DNA from: Paraclostridium tenue
Lineage (GTDB): Bacteria > Bacillota > Clostridia > Peptostreptococcales > Peptostreptococcaceae
Reading direction: 5' to 3'
Assembly (NCBI RefSeq): GCF_039521565.1
Contig: NZ_BAAACP010000007.1
Location: 116,207-180,206, forward strand
Length of the DNA: 64,000 nt
The translations under genes were made by a program, and so were the position numbers. The notes under the pieces were generated by a model that did not search any database, was not told the origin of the DNA, and saw nothing but the letters and a program-made list of their open reading frames with translations. Positions 26,186-35,095 of this stretch are shown here, one piece after another. Positions within the stretch are counted from its first letter, which is position 1. Every line of letters begins with the position of its first letter.

Positions 26186-26707
26186 CTATTTACTACTTTT
26201 TATTAAATTCCCATTTTCATCATGATAATTATCTTCTCCAACCACAGGATTATAATGTCCATCAAATATATATATACTTATTTTCAATGTTTCATCTTTT
26301 GGAATCTCTTTGCCTGGTTCAATTGATTGTTTAGCAACTATTCCTTTTAAATTATATACTGGTGTAGGTATAGCTTTACCTAACTCATATTTTATACCAT
26401 GTTCTTTAGCAAATTCATACACCTGAATTTGTTTGTATCCTATAAAATCAGGTATTTTACCATTTTTATACTCTATTTTATTTGCTTGTTTAACTTTAGC
26501 TTCTATTTTTTGAACATTATCAGTTTTTTTAACCTTTTTCTGTTCAGATTTACTCTTTTCAATTTTTTTAGTTTCAATTTTGTAAATTTTCTTTGGTGGA
26601 TTATTATTAGCTAAATCATTATTATTTAATTTCATCATAAAAAAAGCTACTGTTAATGCCATACTTATAACTCCCACTATAACACTTATAATTGCTAATT
26701 TTTTCAT
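26186..26707 (-). CDS. PASTA-domain membrane-anchored protein
   Basis: 173 residues. An N-terminal membrane anchor (LAIISVIVGVISMALTVAFFMM) is followed by a Lys-rich linker, about residues 40-80. One PASTA-like domain spans about residues 85-152 (KIPDFIGYKQIQVYEFAKEHGIKYEL, then SIEPGKEIPKDETLKISIYI). The tail is acidic and Asn-rich. PASTA domains bind peptidoglycan or beta-lactams, but there is no kinase or penicillin-binding module here. It probably sits on the outer face of the membrane. Its role is not evident. Confidence 0.75.
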   Translation of the reverse strand: MKKLAIISVIVGVISMALTVAFFMMKLNNNDLANNNPPKKIYKIETKKIEKSKSEQKKVKKTDNVQKIEAKVKQANKIEYKNGKIPDFIGYKQIQVYEFAKEHGIKYELGKAIPTPVYNLKGIVAKQSIEPGKEIPKDETLKISIYIFDGHYNPVVGEDNYHDENGNLIKSSK

Positions 26708-27026
26708 TTCTACTACCTTTCTATGCTTATTTTCCCCACTTAAAAGACTAGCTCAGTAATTATACTAGACTTTAATTTTTATAAAAAATATAATTAAATA
26801 TGCTCTATATTAAATGTTATCGTTTATTTTTATATAAAACTTTAATTGTATTTTTATTTCACTTATAATCTACATAATTTAATTTTTCCTTTTCCTTACA
26901 TCTACCAGGTAATTTATATTTATATAAATTAATCTTAGCATTTTATATCTAATATAAGTTTTCATACTTCTAACTAGTCTTATTTATTATAAGTTTTAAA
27001 AAGTATTAACAATATAAATATTAAGT
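26708..27026. other. AT-rich intergenic region upstream of the PASTA gene
   Basis: It holds the presumed promoter of the PASTA gene near its left end. No open frame with a ribosome site, no RNA-like structure and no repeat stands out. Confidence 0.5.
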
Positions 27027-27055
27027 AAAAAGACAGGTCTATCACCTGTCTTTTT
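27027..27055 (-). terminator. Terminator downstream of the ogt-like gene
   Basis: GACAGGT (27032-27038) pairs with ACCTGTC (27044-27050), flanked by A and T tracts. Confidence 0.85.
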
Positions 27056-27098
27056 TGTCTACTTCATACTTTCCTTCTTGGATTTTTCAATATGAATT

Positions 27099-27575
27099 TT
27101 AATATTTAGATTTTGAAAATTTCTCTTCATGTTGTAAAAGCCACGATTTTTTATCTAATCCTCCACCATAGCCAGTAAGACTTTTATTAGCTCCTATAAC
27201 CCTGTGACATGGTACAACTATATTTATAATATTTCTGCCGTTGGTATTTCCAACTGCTCTTACAGCTTTTTCATTTCCTATTTTTGTCGCTATATATTTA
27301 TAAGATACAGTTTCTCCATAAGGGATATCTGTTAAAGCATTCCAAACTTTTTCTTGAAACTTTGTTCCTTTAAGTTTAAATTTTATATCAAAATTTTTTC
27401 TCTCTCCATTAAAATACTCTTGTAGCTGTTTAATTACTTCTTTTAAAATTTTTGGTGTTTCTGTATTTTCTCTTTTTTCATCTACATATAAAATTGATAT
27501 TAATTCCTCTTCTGTTGTTCTTATTTCTAGTATTCCTATAGGCGACTCGTAATAGTAATAATAATTTTGAATCAT
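27099..27575 (-). CDS. ogt: Methylated-DNA--[protein]-cysteine S-methyltransferase
   Basis: 158 residues. The alkyl-acceptor motif VPCHRVIG has Cys123; upstream is the helix-turn-helix with the Arg finger (KAVRAVGNTNGRN), and the C-terminus has GYGGGLDKKSWLLQHE. The repair protein moves O6-alkyl groups from guanine to its own Cys in the cytosol. Length and motifs match Ogt/MGMT. RBS AAGGAGGAG. Single gene with its own terminator. Confidence 0.93.
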   Translation of the reverse strand: MIQNYYYYYESPIGILEIRTTEEELISILYVDEKRENTETPKILKEVIKQLQEYFNGERKNFDIKFKLKGTKFQEKVWNALTDIPYGETVSYKYIATKIGNEKAVRAVGNTNGRNIINIVVPCHRVIGANKSLTGYGGGLDKKSWLLQHEEKFSKSKY

Positions 27576-28009
27576 GCAAACTCCTCCTTAATATAAACAA
27601 AAATAACTATAATTTGAACTATATTCTTTTTCTTTTTTTAATAATACTTATTTTGATTAAACTTCATAATAAAATTCATTGTGTTTTACAATAAATATCA
27701 CAAATTTATATAATTTAAATAAATCTACTAAGGGCTGATTTTTATGAAAAATAAATTAGTTAAAAATATTTATATATCTCATGAGATAATTACTTGAGTT
27801 ATATCATTTATTACGATAAATTTTTACTAATAAGTTTATTAAATAGAAATAAATTTTTTGGTATTTTGGATTCCCTTATTCTATGTATAGGTAATCTATA
27901 TAGTTAATTTCTAATTAGTAAGAAAAAACTAACAATCCTTTAAATTATATATATTTAATAGTGTCTATACTTGGATTTATTCTTTGCATATCAACTTTTG
28001 CAAAATAAT
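27576..28009. other. Intergenic region without a recognisable gene
   Basis: 434 bases, strongly AT-rich. The only RBS-like start (ATG near 27744 after AAGGGCTGA) runs just 17 codons to a TGA. I see no stable hairpin or family signature. The left end should hold the ogt promoter. Confidence 0.5.
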
Positions 28010-28492
28010 TTATATGTTAACTTTAATTACTTTATTGTTAATATAATTTAAAAACTTATTAAAATCATCACCAGATATATTAAAAGTTTCTGTATTTATA
28101 GCAGGATGGAAGTTAAGATTTTGACCATCTAATAAATCACTATCTATTAATACTTCTACTTTACTATTTATATCATTTATAATACTGAATGGATTTACAC
28201 TTCCAGGTGTTACCTTCATAAGTTCATATAATTTTTCTGGTGATTCAAATGAAAGCCTACTACTTCCTATTTGAGCTCTTATATCTTTTAAATCTACTGC
28301 TTTGTCATGTTTTACTACTACTAAATAATTTTGGCTTTGGTTTGAGTTTTTTAAAAATAAGTTTTTGCAGTGATGTCCTGGCATATCTTTAGTTACACTG
28401 TAAAATTCATCTGCTGTAAATACTTCATCATGTTCTAAAACTTTGTATTTTATTTCTAATTCATCTAGTTTTGCATATATTTCTTTTTTCAT
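28010..28492 (-). CDS. ProX/PrdX-type YbaK aminoacyl-tRNA deacylase
   Basis: 160 residues of the YbaK/ProX fold: HDEVFTADEFYSVTKDMPGHHCKNLFLKN, NYLVVVKHDKAVDLKDIRAQIGSSRLSF and GSVNPFSIIND (the conserved Gly-x-x-Pro region). These stand-alone domains remove Ala mischarged on tRNA-Pro in trans. The clostridial PrdX form often travels with proline reductase genes, which are not seen here. RBS GGGGGAAAAGA. Single gene. Confidence 0.85.
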   Translation of the reverse strand: MKKEIYAKLDELEIKYKVLEHDEVFTADEFYSVTKDMPGHHCKNLFLKNSNQSQNYLVVVKHDKAVDLKDIRAQIGSSRLSFESPEKLYELMKVTPGSVNPFSIINDINSKVEVLIDSDLLDGQNLNFHPAINTETFNISGDDFNKFLNYINNKVIKVNI

Positions 28493-28572
28493 TCTTTTCC
28501 CCCTTGTTGCATTAATATAAGTCTATTATTACATATATTTTATTTCGATTAAAGTTCTAATAATATAAAGAA

Positions 28573-28626
28573 CTACTAAACATAAAAAACTCATATTTAT
28601 TTAATATGAGTTTTTTTATGTTTAGT
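28573..28626 (-). terminator. Terminator of the Cu/Zn superoxide dismutase gene
   Basis: Long hairpin ACTAAACATAAAAAA-CTCATATT with its complement, AT-rich, with a T7 run inside the right arm; 25 bases past the stop. Confidence 0.8.
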
Positions 28627-28650
28627 ATATCAATTTCATTAATTAATTTA

Positions 28651-29163
28651 TTATCTTGAATAAGTAGTAATAACTCCACAAGCCCATCTTGCGCCTGCAT
28701 CTCCTGCAGGTTGTGTAGTAAAATCATCATAACCTTCATGAAGAATAAAAGATTTTCCTATAATTTCATTTACGGTAAATCTATTAGTCAATGTAGAAAG
28801 TACACCTATTCCATCAGCAGACAAAATCGGTGGTAAATCTCCTGCATGCATTGGATGTTCTTCATTTGTTGAATTATAATGAGATTTTGCAGCAGTAAAT
28901 GGATCACTTTCATTTCCTATAGTACAATCTCCAACCTCATGAATGTGGAATCCATGGAAAGAACTAGTTTGATTATTTATATTAGGAATTCCTGTTATAT
29001 AAGCTTTTACATATACTCCATCTTCTAGTTGGTATAAATATACCATTCCTCTTATACACGGAGCTAAAGGCCCTCCTTTTATTTTAGCATATGCATTTGG
29101 TTTAGATGGATTATAACTAGAAAATACTTTGTTAATATCATATTTTTTACAAGACTTATCCAT
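28651..29163 (-). CDS. Superoxide dismutase [Cu-Zn] family protein, no signal peptide
   Basis: 170 residues. By alignment to canonical SodC the Cu ligands are His73, His75, His95 and His142. The Zn ligands are His95, His103, His106 and Asp109. The disulfide pair is Cys80 and Cys162. All are present, including the motifs FHGFHIHEVGDC and GDAGARWACGVI. Bacterial SodC is usually exported, but this one begins MDKSCKKYDI with no signal or lipobox, so a cytosolic form is predicted. RBS GGAGGCGC. Converts superoxide to peroxide and O2. Confidence 0.9.
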   Translation of the reverse strand: MDKSCKKYDINKVFSSYNPSKPNAYAKIKGGPLAPCIRGMVYLYQLEDGVYVKAYITGIPNINNQTSSFHGFHIHEVGDCTIGNESDPFTAAKSHYNSTNEEHPMHAGDLPPILSADGIGVLSTLTNRFTVNEIIGKSFILHEGYDDFTTQPAGDAGARWACGVITTYSR

Positions 29164-29300
29164 AATGCGCCTCCTTATTATTTTAAGTTTATTCCACTTT
29201 ATATATTATGATTTGAACTTCAAAAATGTTATTATTTGCAACATTTTGTATGTAGTACTTAGATTTTTATAACTATATAACAAAGTAAACTATGCTAAAA

Positions 29301-29340
29301 ATGAAAAAGGCATTGATGTTATAATCAATACCTTTTTCAT
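29301..29340 (-). terminator. Terminator of the 144-aa membrane protein gene
   Basis: ATGAAAAAGG-ATTGAT pairs with ATCAAT-CCTTTTTCAT; 6-nt loop. Confidence 0.75.
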
Positions 29341-29402
29341 AGTTTTATATTATATAAATAATAAGTTAATTTATATAATAAATATAACTTAAACCAATAA
29401 CA

Positions 29403-29837
29403 TTAATTTTCATTTTTGAACCAAATAACTCCTATAAATGTCTTAATAATTTGGATTAATGTAACCACAAAAAGCATAAAACTTATATAGTAAAATGCTC
29501 TTATTTCTTCCGCTGAATATGCAAGTACAAATCCCGTAAAGAAAAGTACAAATATAACCATAGTAATATTCATAATAGCTACTATTTTCTTTAACATTGA
29601 CTTTCTTTTCATATAAAATATTAATACTAATAACATTAATATAATTAGTGCTATTATAGAAGCATATTGTATATTTGTTATAGGATATTTCTCCTCCCAA
29701 ACATAATTTTTATGTATAACATGTCGTAACATTCCCATTTTCTTATGTGTGAAATAATTGACCATATACGCCCCAATTAAAAACAAAACTTCTAGGATTG
29801 TTGTCAGTATATAGAAAAAATTTTTTACTTTTTTCAT
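29403..29837 (-). CDS. Four-helix hypothetical membrane protein
   Basis: 144 residues with about four transmembrane helices: FFYILTTILEVLFLIGAYMV, YASIIALIILMLLVLIFYM, IVAIMNITMVIFVLFFTGFVLAY and FYYISFMLFVVTLIQIIKTFIGVIWF. RBS AAGGTGATA. No motif recognised. Monocistronic between two terminators. Function unknown. Confidence 0.65.
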   Translation of the reverse strand: MKKVKNFFYILTTILEVLFLIGAYMVNYFTHKKMGMLRHVIHKNYVWEEKYPITNIQYASIIALIILMLLVLIFYMKRKSMLKKIVAIMNITMVIFVLFFTGFVLAYSAEEIRAFYYISFMLFVVTLIQIIKTFIGVIWFKNEN

Positions 29838-29875
29838 AAAAGTATCACCTTCCTTGTCTATAATTAATATAAAAT

Positions 29876-29900
29876 AAGCACTGCAATTAGTACAGTGCTT
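29876..29900 (-). terminator. Terminator of the rhodanese gene
   Basis: AAGCACTG (29876-29883) pairs with CAGTGCTT (29893-29900), 26 bases past the stop codon, with an AT-rich minus-strand tail. Confidence 0.75.
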
Positions 29901-29925
29901 TTTTATATTAATTATTTTACATAAT

Positions 29926-30990
29926 TTATTTTGCAGCTTTATCTGTTGGCAATTTACCTACTGTAGTATATTCACAGTTTTTGCTATTTGGGTCTCCTAC
30001 TTGTACAGGAAGGTTATTATGCATTTGCCATTCATTCCATCCACCATCATAAACAGTCATTCCTTTCCATCCTGCATCATAAGCTATTAACCAAGGAACT
30101 GAAGCTCTCCAACCAGTTCCACAATAAAATGAAAGTTCATTGTCTTTATTAAAACCAGAATCTGACCATAACTTTTCCATTTCTTCAGCAGTTATAACAG
30201 TCCCGTCTTTATGTAAATAATCTTTCATATTGTACGGATTAGTTCCTGCATGTCCCCAAACTGCACCTTTAGGTTCACCAGCTCTATCAATATAAGTATA
30301 TCCACTTGTTTTACCATCAAACTCATCTTTACTTCTTATACTTACTAAACGGAAGTTAGAATCATCTTTTAATTTATCTTGAACTTTTTCTATAGACATC
30401 ACATATTCTGGGTGTGCTGGAATAGTTGTTCCAAAATCTTTTGCTGGTGTTGCTTTTTCTATTGTAGTTTCTGTTTTATAACCTGCTTTTTTCCATGCAT
30501 CAATTCCACCATTTAATACTTTTACATTGTCAACACCGGCCCAAAGATATGCATGTGCTACTCTACTTACTGCTGAAACATCATTTCCATATAAGATAAC
30601 ATTTTTATCTTTTGTTACTCCTAAATCTAACATACCTTTTTCAACAACTTTAGGTTTTGATATATTCCAAATTGGTTCAGATTCAATACTTGAAGTATCT
30701 ACATGTAAAGCTCCTGGAATATGCCCTTTTGTATAAGTTGGGCTATCTTTGTAATTTCCCCATGAAACTTCTAATATAGTATAATTTTTAGACTCTGGTT
30801 GATTTCCATCTATTACACTTTGTATCCATTCTGGTGACACAAAGACTTTTTTAGTGTCTACCTGTTCTGCCTTTACATTTGATTTTCTTTCTGTTGTTTT
30901 TTGAGAATCATTTGAAGACTTGCTGCATCCTACTGCCATTGTTGCTACCAATGTAATACCAACTAATGCACTCATTAATTTTCTTTTCAT
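29926..30990 (-). CDS. Tandem-rhodanese sulfurtransferase lipoprotein
   Basis: 354 residues. Signal peptide with lipobox MAVGC (Cys22), then two rhodanese domains (about 50-175 and 195-330). The C-terminal domain has the active-site loop YCGTGWR with Cys290. The N-terminal loop (YGNDVSA, 134-140) has no Cys and should be inactive, as is usual in two-domain thiosulfate or mercaptopyruvate sulfurtransferases. Membrane-anchored on the outer face, which is less common than the cytosolic form. RBS GGAGGACA. Sulfur donor and acceptor unknown. Confidence 0.88.
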   Translation of the reverse strand: MKRKLMSALVGITLVATMAVGCSKSSNDSQKTTERKSNVKAEQVDTKKVFVSPEWIQSVIDGNQPESKNYTILEVSWGNYKDSPTYTKGHIPGALHVDTSSIESEPIWNISKPKVVEKGMLDLGVTKDKNVILYGNDVSAVSRVAHAYLWAGVDNVKVLNGGIDAWKKAGYKTETTIEKATPAKDFGTTIPAHPEYVMSIEKVQDKLKDDSNFRLVSIRSKDEFDGKTSGYTYIDRAGEPKGAVWGHAGTNPYNMKDYLHKDGTVITAEEMEKLWSDSGFNKDNELSFYCGTGWRASVPWLIAYDAGWKGMTVYDGGWNEWQMHNNLPVQVGDPNSKNCEYTTVGKLPTDKAAK

Positions 30991-31484
30991 AATTGTCCTC
31001 CGTCATTTTCCATCGTCTTAAAATAATTGCAATTGTAGCTAATTTTAATATCACGCTTTATTTTTTTAATCATAAAAGATTGCTATATTTAAAATAAATC
31101 TAAAAAATTTAAATTATCAGAAGTTTTCCACCGATAATTTTATCATAATTCATAAAAATCTCCAACGTATATAGAAAATATAAATAGTTCTCATTCATAC
31201 TATTTATATTTTCTATATATCAATTGATTTATTTAAGTAAAATATTACCTTTATAAAAAGTATATTTATTATATATAAAAACAATTTTTTATTTAATTTT
31301 TATGCAACTCATCGAATTTTAATATTAATTTTTCATCATAAAAATAATTATATTTAGTTCAATTTATTAATTGATATAAAAAAACACTTATCTGTATATA
31401 TAATCATTTTATTGTATAAATTAATATAACTTATACAATAATCAATTAAAAATCGTAGTAATTTTAAAATTAAATTATAATGTT
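30991..31484. other. Long AT-rich intergenic region before gltS
   Basis: About 490 bases with no open frame that has a ribosome site. It contains a 21-bp perfect inverted repeat (listed separately) and a weaker one, AAATTATC (31111-31118) with GATAATTT (31133-31140). The rhodanese promoter should lie at the left end. Confidence 0.5.
31168..31219. repeat. 21-bp perfect inverted repeat upstream of gltS
   Basis: Positions 31168-31188 are the exact reverse complement of 31199-31219, with a 10-nt loop. There is no T-run on either side, so it does not look like an intrinsic terminator. It is about 180 bases past the divergent rhodanese start and 340 before gltS. Confidence 0.65.
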
Positions 31485-31526
31485 TTGCTTTTTTATGATT
31501 TTATGTTATAATAGTTAGATATCTAA
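31485..31526 (+). promoter_or_regulatory. gltS promoter with a palindrome near +1
   Basis: TTGCTT (31485-31490), a 16-bp spacer, TATAAT (31507-31512), then the palindrome TTAGATATCTAA (31515-31526) at the expected start of transcription. Confidence 0.6.
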
Positions 31527-31559
31527 TTATACATTCTAACAAAATAAAGGAGTGATTTA

Positions 31560-32828
31560 ATGGAATTTAATTATGTCAAAGGAATCTTTACTCTTAATTT
31601 AAATATCGTCGCTACCATATCACTAGCTTGTCTATTAATGATACTTGGTAGGTTTATTAGAAAACGTATTTCGATAATAGATAAACTATGTATACCAGGT
31701 CCTGTTATAGGAGGTATACTATTTTCAATTTTAGTATTTTTACTTAAGCAATTTAATATATTAAACATTGTACTAGACACTAGTCTTCAATCTACATTTA
31801 TGGTTGCATTTTTCTCAACTGTAGGTATAGATGCAAGTTTCACACTTATAAAAAAAGGTGGAAAATCAGTATTTACATATTGGATATTTTGTATAATACT
31901 TATATTCGCACAAAATATAATCGGATTATTAGGTGCATTTTTAACAGGAATTGAACCATTACTTGGTCTTATGTGTGGGGCTATATCAATGGGTGGTGGT
32001 CATGGTACAAGTGCCACTTTTGGTCCAACATTAGAAGCAATGGGAGTTACAGGTGCTAATACAATAGGGCTTGCTGCTGCAACTTTAGGTCTTATATCTG
32101 GAGGATTAGTTGGAGCTCCAACTTCTAGATTTTTAATAGAAAAATACAAATTAAAGCCTAAAGAAGAACCTGTAGTAAATTTTCATGAAGGAATTCCTGA
32201 TGAAGAAGGTGTACATAGTGAAGTTACAGATTCAGATGCATCACTTCCAACTGCATCTAAATTAGATACATCAGAATTTATAAAACATTTATTTATAATA
32301 AGTACTTGTATGACTATTGGATATATGCTTAGTGGATTTTTAACTACACTTACAGGATATGTTCTGCCAGAATATGTTGGTGGTATTATAGTAGCTATGA
32401 TTTTTAGAAATACTAATGATGCATTTAAAATTGTTAAAGTAGATTACTCTTATTTTGAACTTCTAGGTAATGTTAGTTTAAAATTATTTTTAACTATGGC
32501 ACTTATGAGTATTAAACTTTGGGAATTAGAAACACTTGGACTTCCAATGTTGATTATAGTTTTAATGCAAGTATTATTTATAGTATTGTTTACTGTATTT
32601 GTAATGTTTAAATTATTAGGTAAAGATTATGATTCAGCTGTTATGGTCGGTGGATTTATAGGACATGAACTTGGTGCTACTCCAAACGCACTTGCAAATT
32701 TAAATTCAATATGTGGTAGATATGGGTATTCTCAAAGAGCATTTTTCACAATTCCTATAGTATGTGCTTTCTTAATAGATTTAGTAGCACTTCCTACTAT
32801 AATAATGTTTATAAATATTTTTTCATAA
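31560..32828 (+). CDS. gltS: Sodium/glutamate symporter GltS
   Basis: 422 residues of the GltS (ESS) family: two hydrophobic halves with re-entrant loops carrying the conserved GGHGT of CGAISMGGGHGTSATFGPTLE and the second-half GGFIGHELGATPNALANLNSI. About ten helices. A central charged linker (about 195-235) holds EEPVVNFHEGIPDEEG. It imports L-glutamate with Na+. The start follows AAAGGAGTGA. Single-gene unit with its own promoter and terminator. Confidence 0.92.
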   Translation: MEFNYVKGIFTLNLNIVATISLACLLMILGRFIRKRISIIDKLCIPGPVIGGILFSILVFLLKQFNILNIVLDTSLQSTFMVAFFSTVGIDASFTLIKKGGKSVFTYWIFCIILIFAQNIIGLLGAFLTGIEPLLGLMCGAISMGGGHGTSATFGPTLEAMGVTGANTIGLAAATLGLISGGLVGAPTSRFLIEKYKLKPKEEPVVNFHEGIPDEEGVHSEVTDSDASLPTASKLDTSEFIKHLFIISTCMTIGYMLSGFLTTLTGYVLPEYVGGIIVAMIFRNTNDAFKIVKVDYSYFELLGNVSLKLFLTMALMSIKLWELETLGLPMLIIVLMQVLFIVLFTVFVMFKLLGKDYDSAVMVGGFIGHELGATPNALANLNSICGRYGYSQRAFFTIPIVCAFLIDLVALPTIIMFINIFS

Positions 32829-32832
32829 TAAA

Positions 32833-32865
32833 AAAAGAAGATATAATATATTATATCTTCTTTTT
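32833..32865. terminator. gltS terminator (bidirectional)
   Basis: AAAAAGAAGATATAAT with ATTATATCTTCTTTTT right after the stop; it also faces the end of the convergent histidine kinase gene. Confidence 0.85.
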
Positions 32866-32929
32866 ATTTTACCGTTTAAATCCTTTTTTAATTTCATTAG
32901 TTTAACAAAGTTTAAATTTATTAAATAAT

Positions 32930-35095
32930 TTATTTTTTAAAAACTATAACAACTTTAAATAAATCTCCATCAATACTAACATCAATACTTCCACCTTGAA
33001 GCTCAACAAAGCTCTTAGCTATAGCAAGCCCAAGTCCACTTCCTTCTGTATTTCTAGCTTTATCCCCTCTTACAAATCTTTCAACTAATTCATTTACATT
33101 AAAAGTAATTTCTTCAGCTGTCATATTCTTAAAGCCTATTTCAACTTTATCAGTTTTATCTAATATATCAATATAAACTCTAGAATTTGGCATAGCATAT
33201 TTAGTTATATTAATTAATAAATTTTCAAATACCCTAAACATACGCTGACTATCTAACTTAAGTATTAATTTTTCATCTGGAAAATTATTTCTTAGTGTTA
33301 AATTTGAAGATTTCATTTTATCATCAACTTCAAGTAATGTTTGTTTCATAAGAGAAACTATATCTACATCTACGATATTTAAATTTACATTTCCACTGTT
33401 AGCTTTACTAACTTCAAATAAATCTTCTATTAAAACTCTTAACCTTTCAGATTTTCTATCTAATGTATCTATATACAACTTACGTTTTTCATCACTTAAG
33501 TTTTCATCCTTTAATAAATCTACATAGGTTATTATAGATGTTAGAGGAGTTTTTAAATCATGACTAACATTAGATATTAACTCTGTTTTCATTTTTTGAC
33601 TTTTTACTTCTTCATCTACAGCCTTTTTAAATCCAATTTGAATATTACCTATTTCATTCTTTAATAAATTAAATGTACCTAAATCTTCTTCTAGATTAGT
33701 ATTTAAATTTCCATTTGCAATATCCTTAGTTATATTTAGTAGCTTTTTATAATCTTTATTTATTATTGAATATTTCTTTTTGATAATCATATATAAAGTA
33801 ATAGTGTATATTGGAAGCAATAATACTAGTCCAAAAAACCATGTAGCACACATCAACCCTACTACTATTAAATTTATAAGTAATATAGTTATCAATTTTT
33901 TATTATTTTCCCTACCTATTTCTATATTGTAAACATCTTTTAACTTATTAATTATAGAATTTGATACTTTATAAATTAGTGAATTTTCTTTTAAGTATTT
34001 CTTAGTATTAGATTTTAAGATATGCTTTAATACAACTATTGATATAAATACTATAGAAAATAAAACTGACCAATAGGCAACATTTAATAAATAATTTACT
34101 ATATTTGAAAAATCTTGACTTACTTGTAGCTGTGTAAATTTTATAATTGGATCGTTATTTACAGTTTTAATTATTAATTGATTAGATTCATAATATATAT
34201 ATATATAAGCTAAATATATTACTATTAATAATATTTCTATAGGTATATTAAATATTTTTTTAAATATCTTTATCTCTTTTAATTCTTTATATGGAATTAT
34301 TATAGCTACTAGTATAACAAATGTTATAGCTATATTTATAAATAAATATGAAGCTTTAGTATACGAATAATCTTTTACTCTTTGTTCACTATTAGATATA
34401 TCATCTATGTATTTAAGATGTTTAGGTATTGCATATACATATTTCATATTTTTTATAGGTTTTAAGTTATAATTACTATCTACATCATAATCAAATAAGT
34501 TATTTTCTGAACCTATACTTAACTGGTGCTCTATCTTATTTTTATTAACTCCATATATAGCCTCAATCTTCATATTTCCTTTATCGTCAAAATCTAATAT
34601 CATATAAAAGCTATATTTATTCTTTAATTTTTCTTTTAAACTATTGCTTTCATTATCATCTAATAAATTTAATGCTAAATTCATATTATGTTTTACTAAC
34701 TTATTTTCTTTATCTAGTATGTAATATTCTAAGTTTCTTAAATTTGAATTTATATATTCATTATTTTGATCTATATCTTCATCAAAACTATCTCTAGCTG
34801 CCATTTTATCTTCAGTATAAGTACTATCTAATCCTGGTTTTAACTCTAACATAAGTTCTGATGGTCTTATTTTGTTATTATTATTTTCATCGTATAGCTT
34901 ATAATAAAGACTATATATAGACTTTTCAATACTCTCTATTAAATTATAATTTTCTTCATAAACATTATAGGTAAATTTATCACTGTCTTTTTTTATCTTA
35001 GGATATACTAATACCATTCCAATTGAAGCTATAAGTATTGTCATAATTATTATTATACTTATAGCAGTTTTATTGCTTTTCAATTTTGTATCCAA
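32930..35095 (-). CDS. Sensor histidine kinase
   Basis: 721 residues, long for the family. An N-terminal helix, an extracytoplasmic region of about 220 residues, then several further membrane segments (about 250-445) before the kinase core. H-box SHDLKTPLTSI has the phospho-His near residue 509; N-box LLINITKYAMP and G-box GSGLGLAIAKS are intact. The start appears to be TTG 35095 with GTGGGGCG upstream; it overlaps the response-regulator gene by 26 bases, so the pair is translationally coupled. Signal unknown. Confidence 0.9.
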   Translation of the reverse strand: MDTKLKSNKTAISIIIIMTILIASIGMVLVYPKIKKDSDKFTYNVYEENYNLIESIEKSIYSLYYKLYDENNNNKIRPSELMLELKPGLDSTYTEDKMAARDSFDEDIDQNNEYINSNLRNLEYYILDKENKLVKHNMNLALNLLDDNESNSLKEKLKNKYSFYMILDFDDKGNMKIEAIYGVNKNKIEHQLSIGSENNLFDYDVDSNYNLKPIKNMKYVYAIPKHLKYIDDISNSEQRVKDYSYTKASYLFINIAITFVILVAIIIPYKELKEIKIFKKIFNIPIEILLIVIYLAYIYIYYESNQLIIKTVNNDPIIKFTQLQVSQDFSNIVNYLLNVAYWSVLFSIVFISIVVLKHILKSNTKKYLKENSLIYKVSNSIINKLKDVYNIEIGRENNKKLITILLINLIVVGLMCATWFFGLVLLLPIYTITLYMIIKKKYSIINKDYKKLLNITKDIANGNLNTNLEEDLGTFNLLKNEIGNIQIGFKKAVDEEVKSQKMKTELISNVSHDLKTPLTSIITYVDLLKDENLSDEKRKLYIDTLDRKSERLRVLIEDLFEVSKANSGNVNLNIVDVDIVSLMKQTLLEVDDKMKSSNLTLRNNFPDEKLILKLDSQRMFRVFENLLINITKYAMPNSRVYIDILDKTDKVEIGFKNMTAEEITFNVNELVERFVRGDKARNTEGSGLGLAIAKSFVELQGGSIDVSIDGDLFKVVIVFKK

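Noticed and set aside
27744..27797. 17-codon frame after AAGGGCTGA in the gap before ogt
   Set aside because: Too short, no terminator, no recognisable product; the RBS match is weak.
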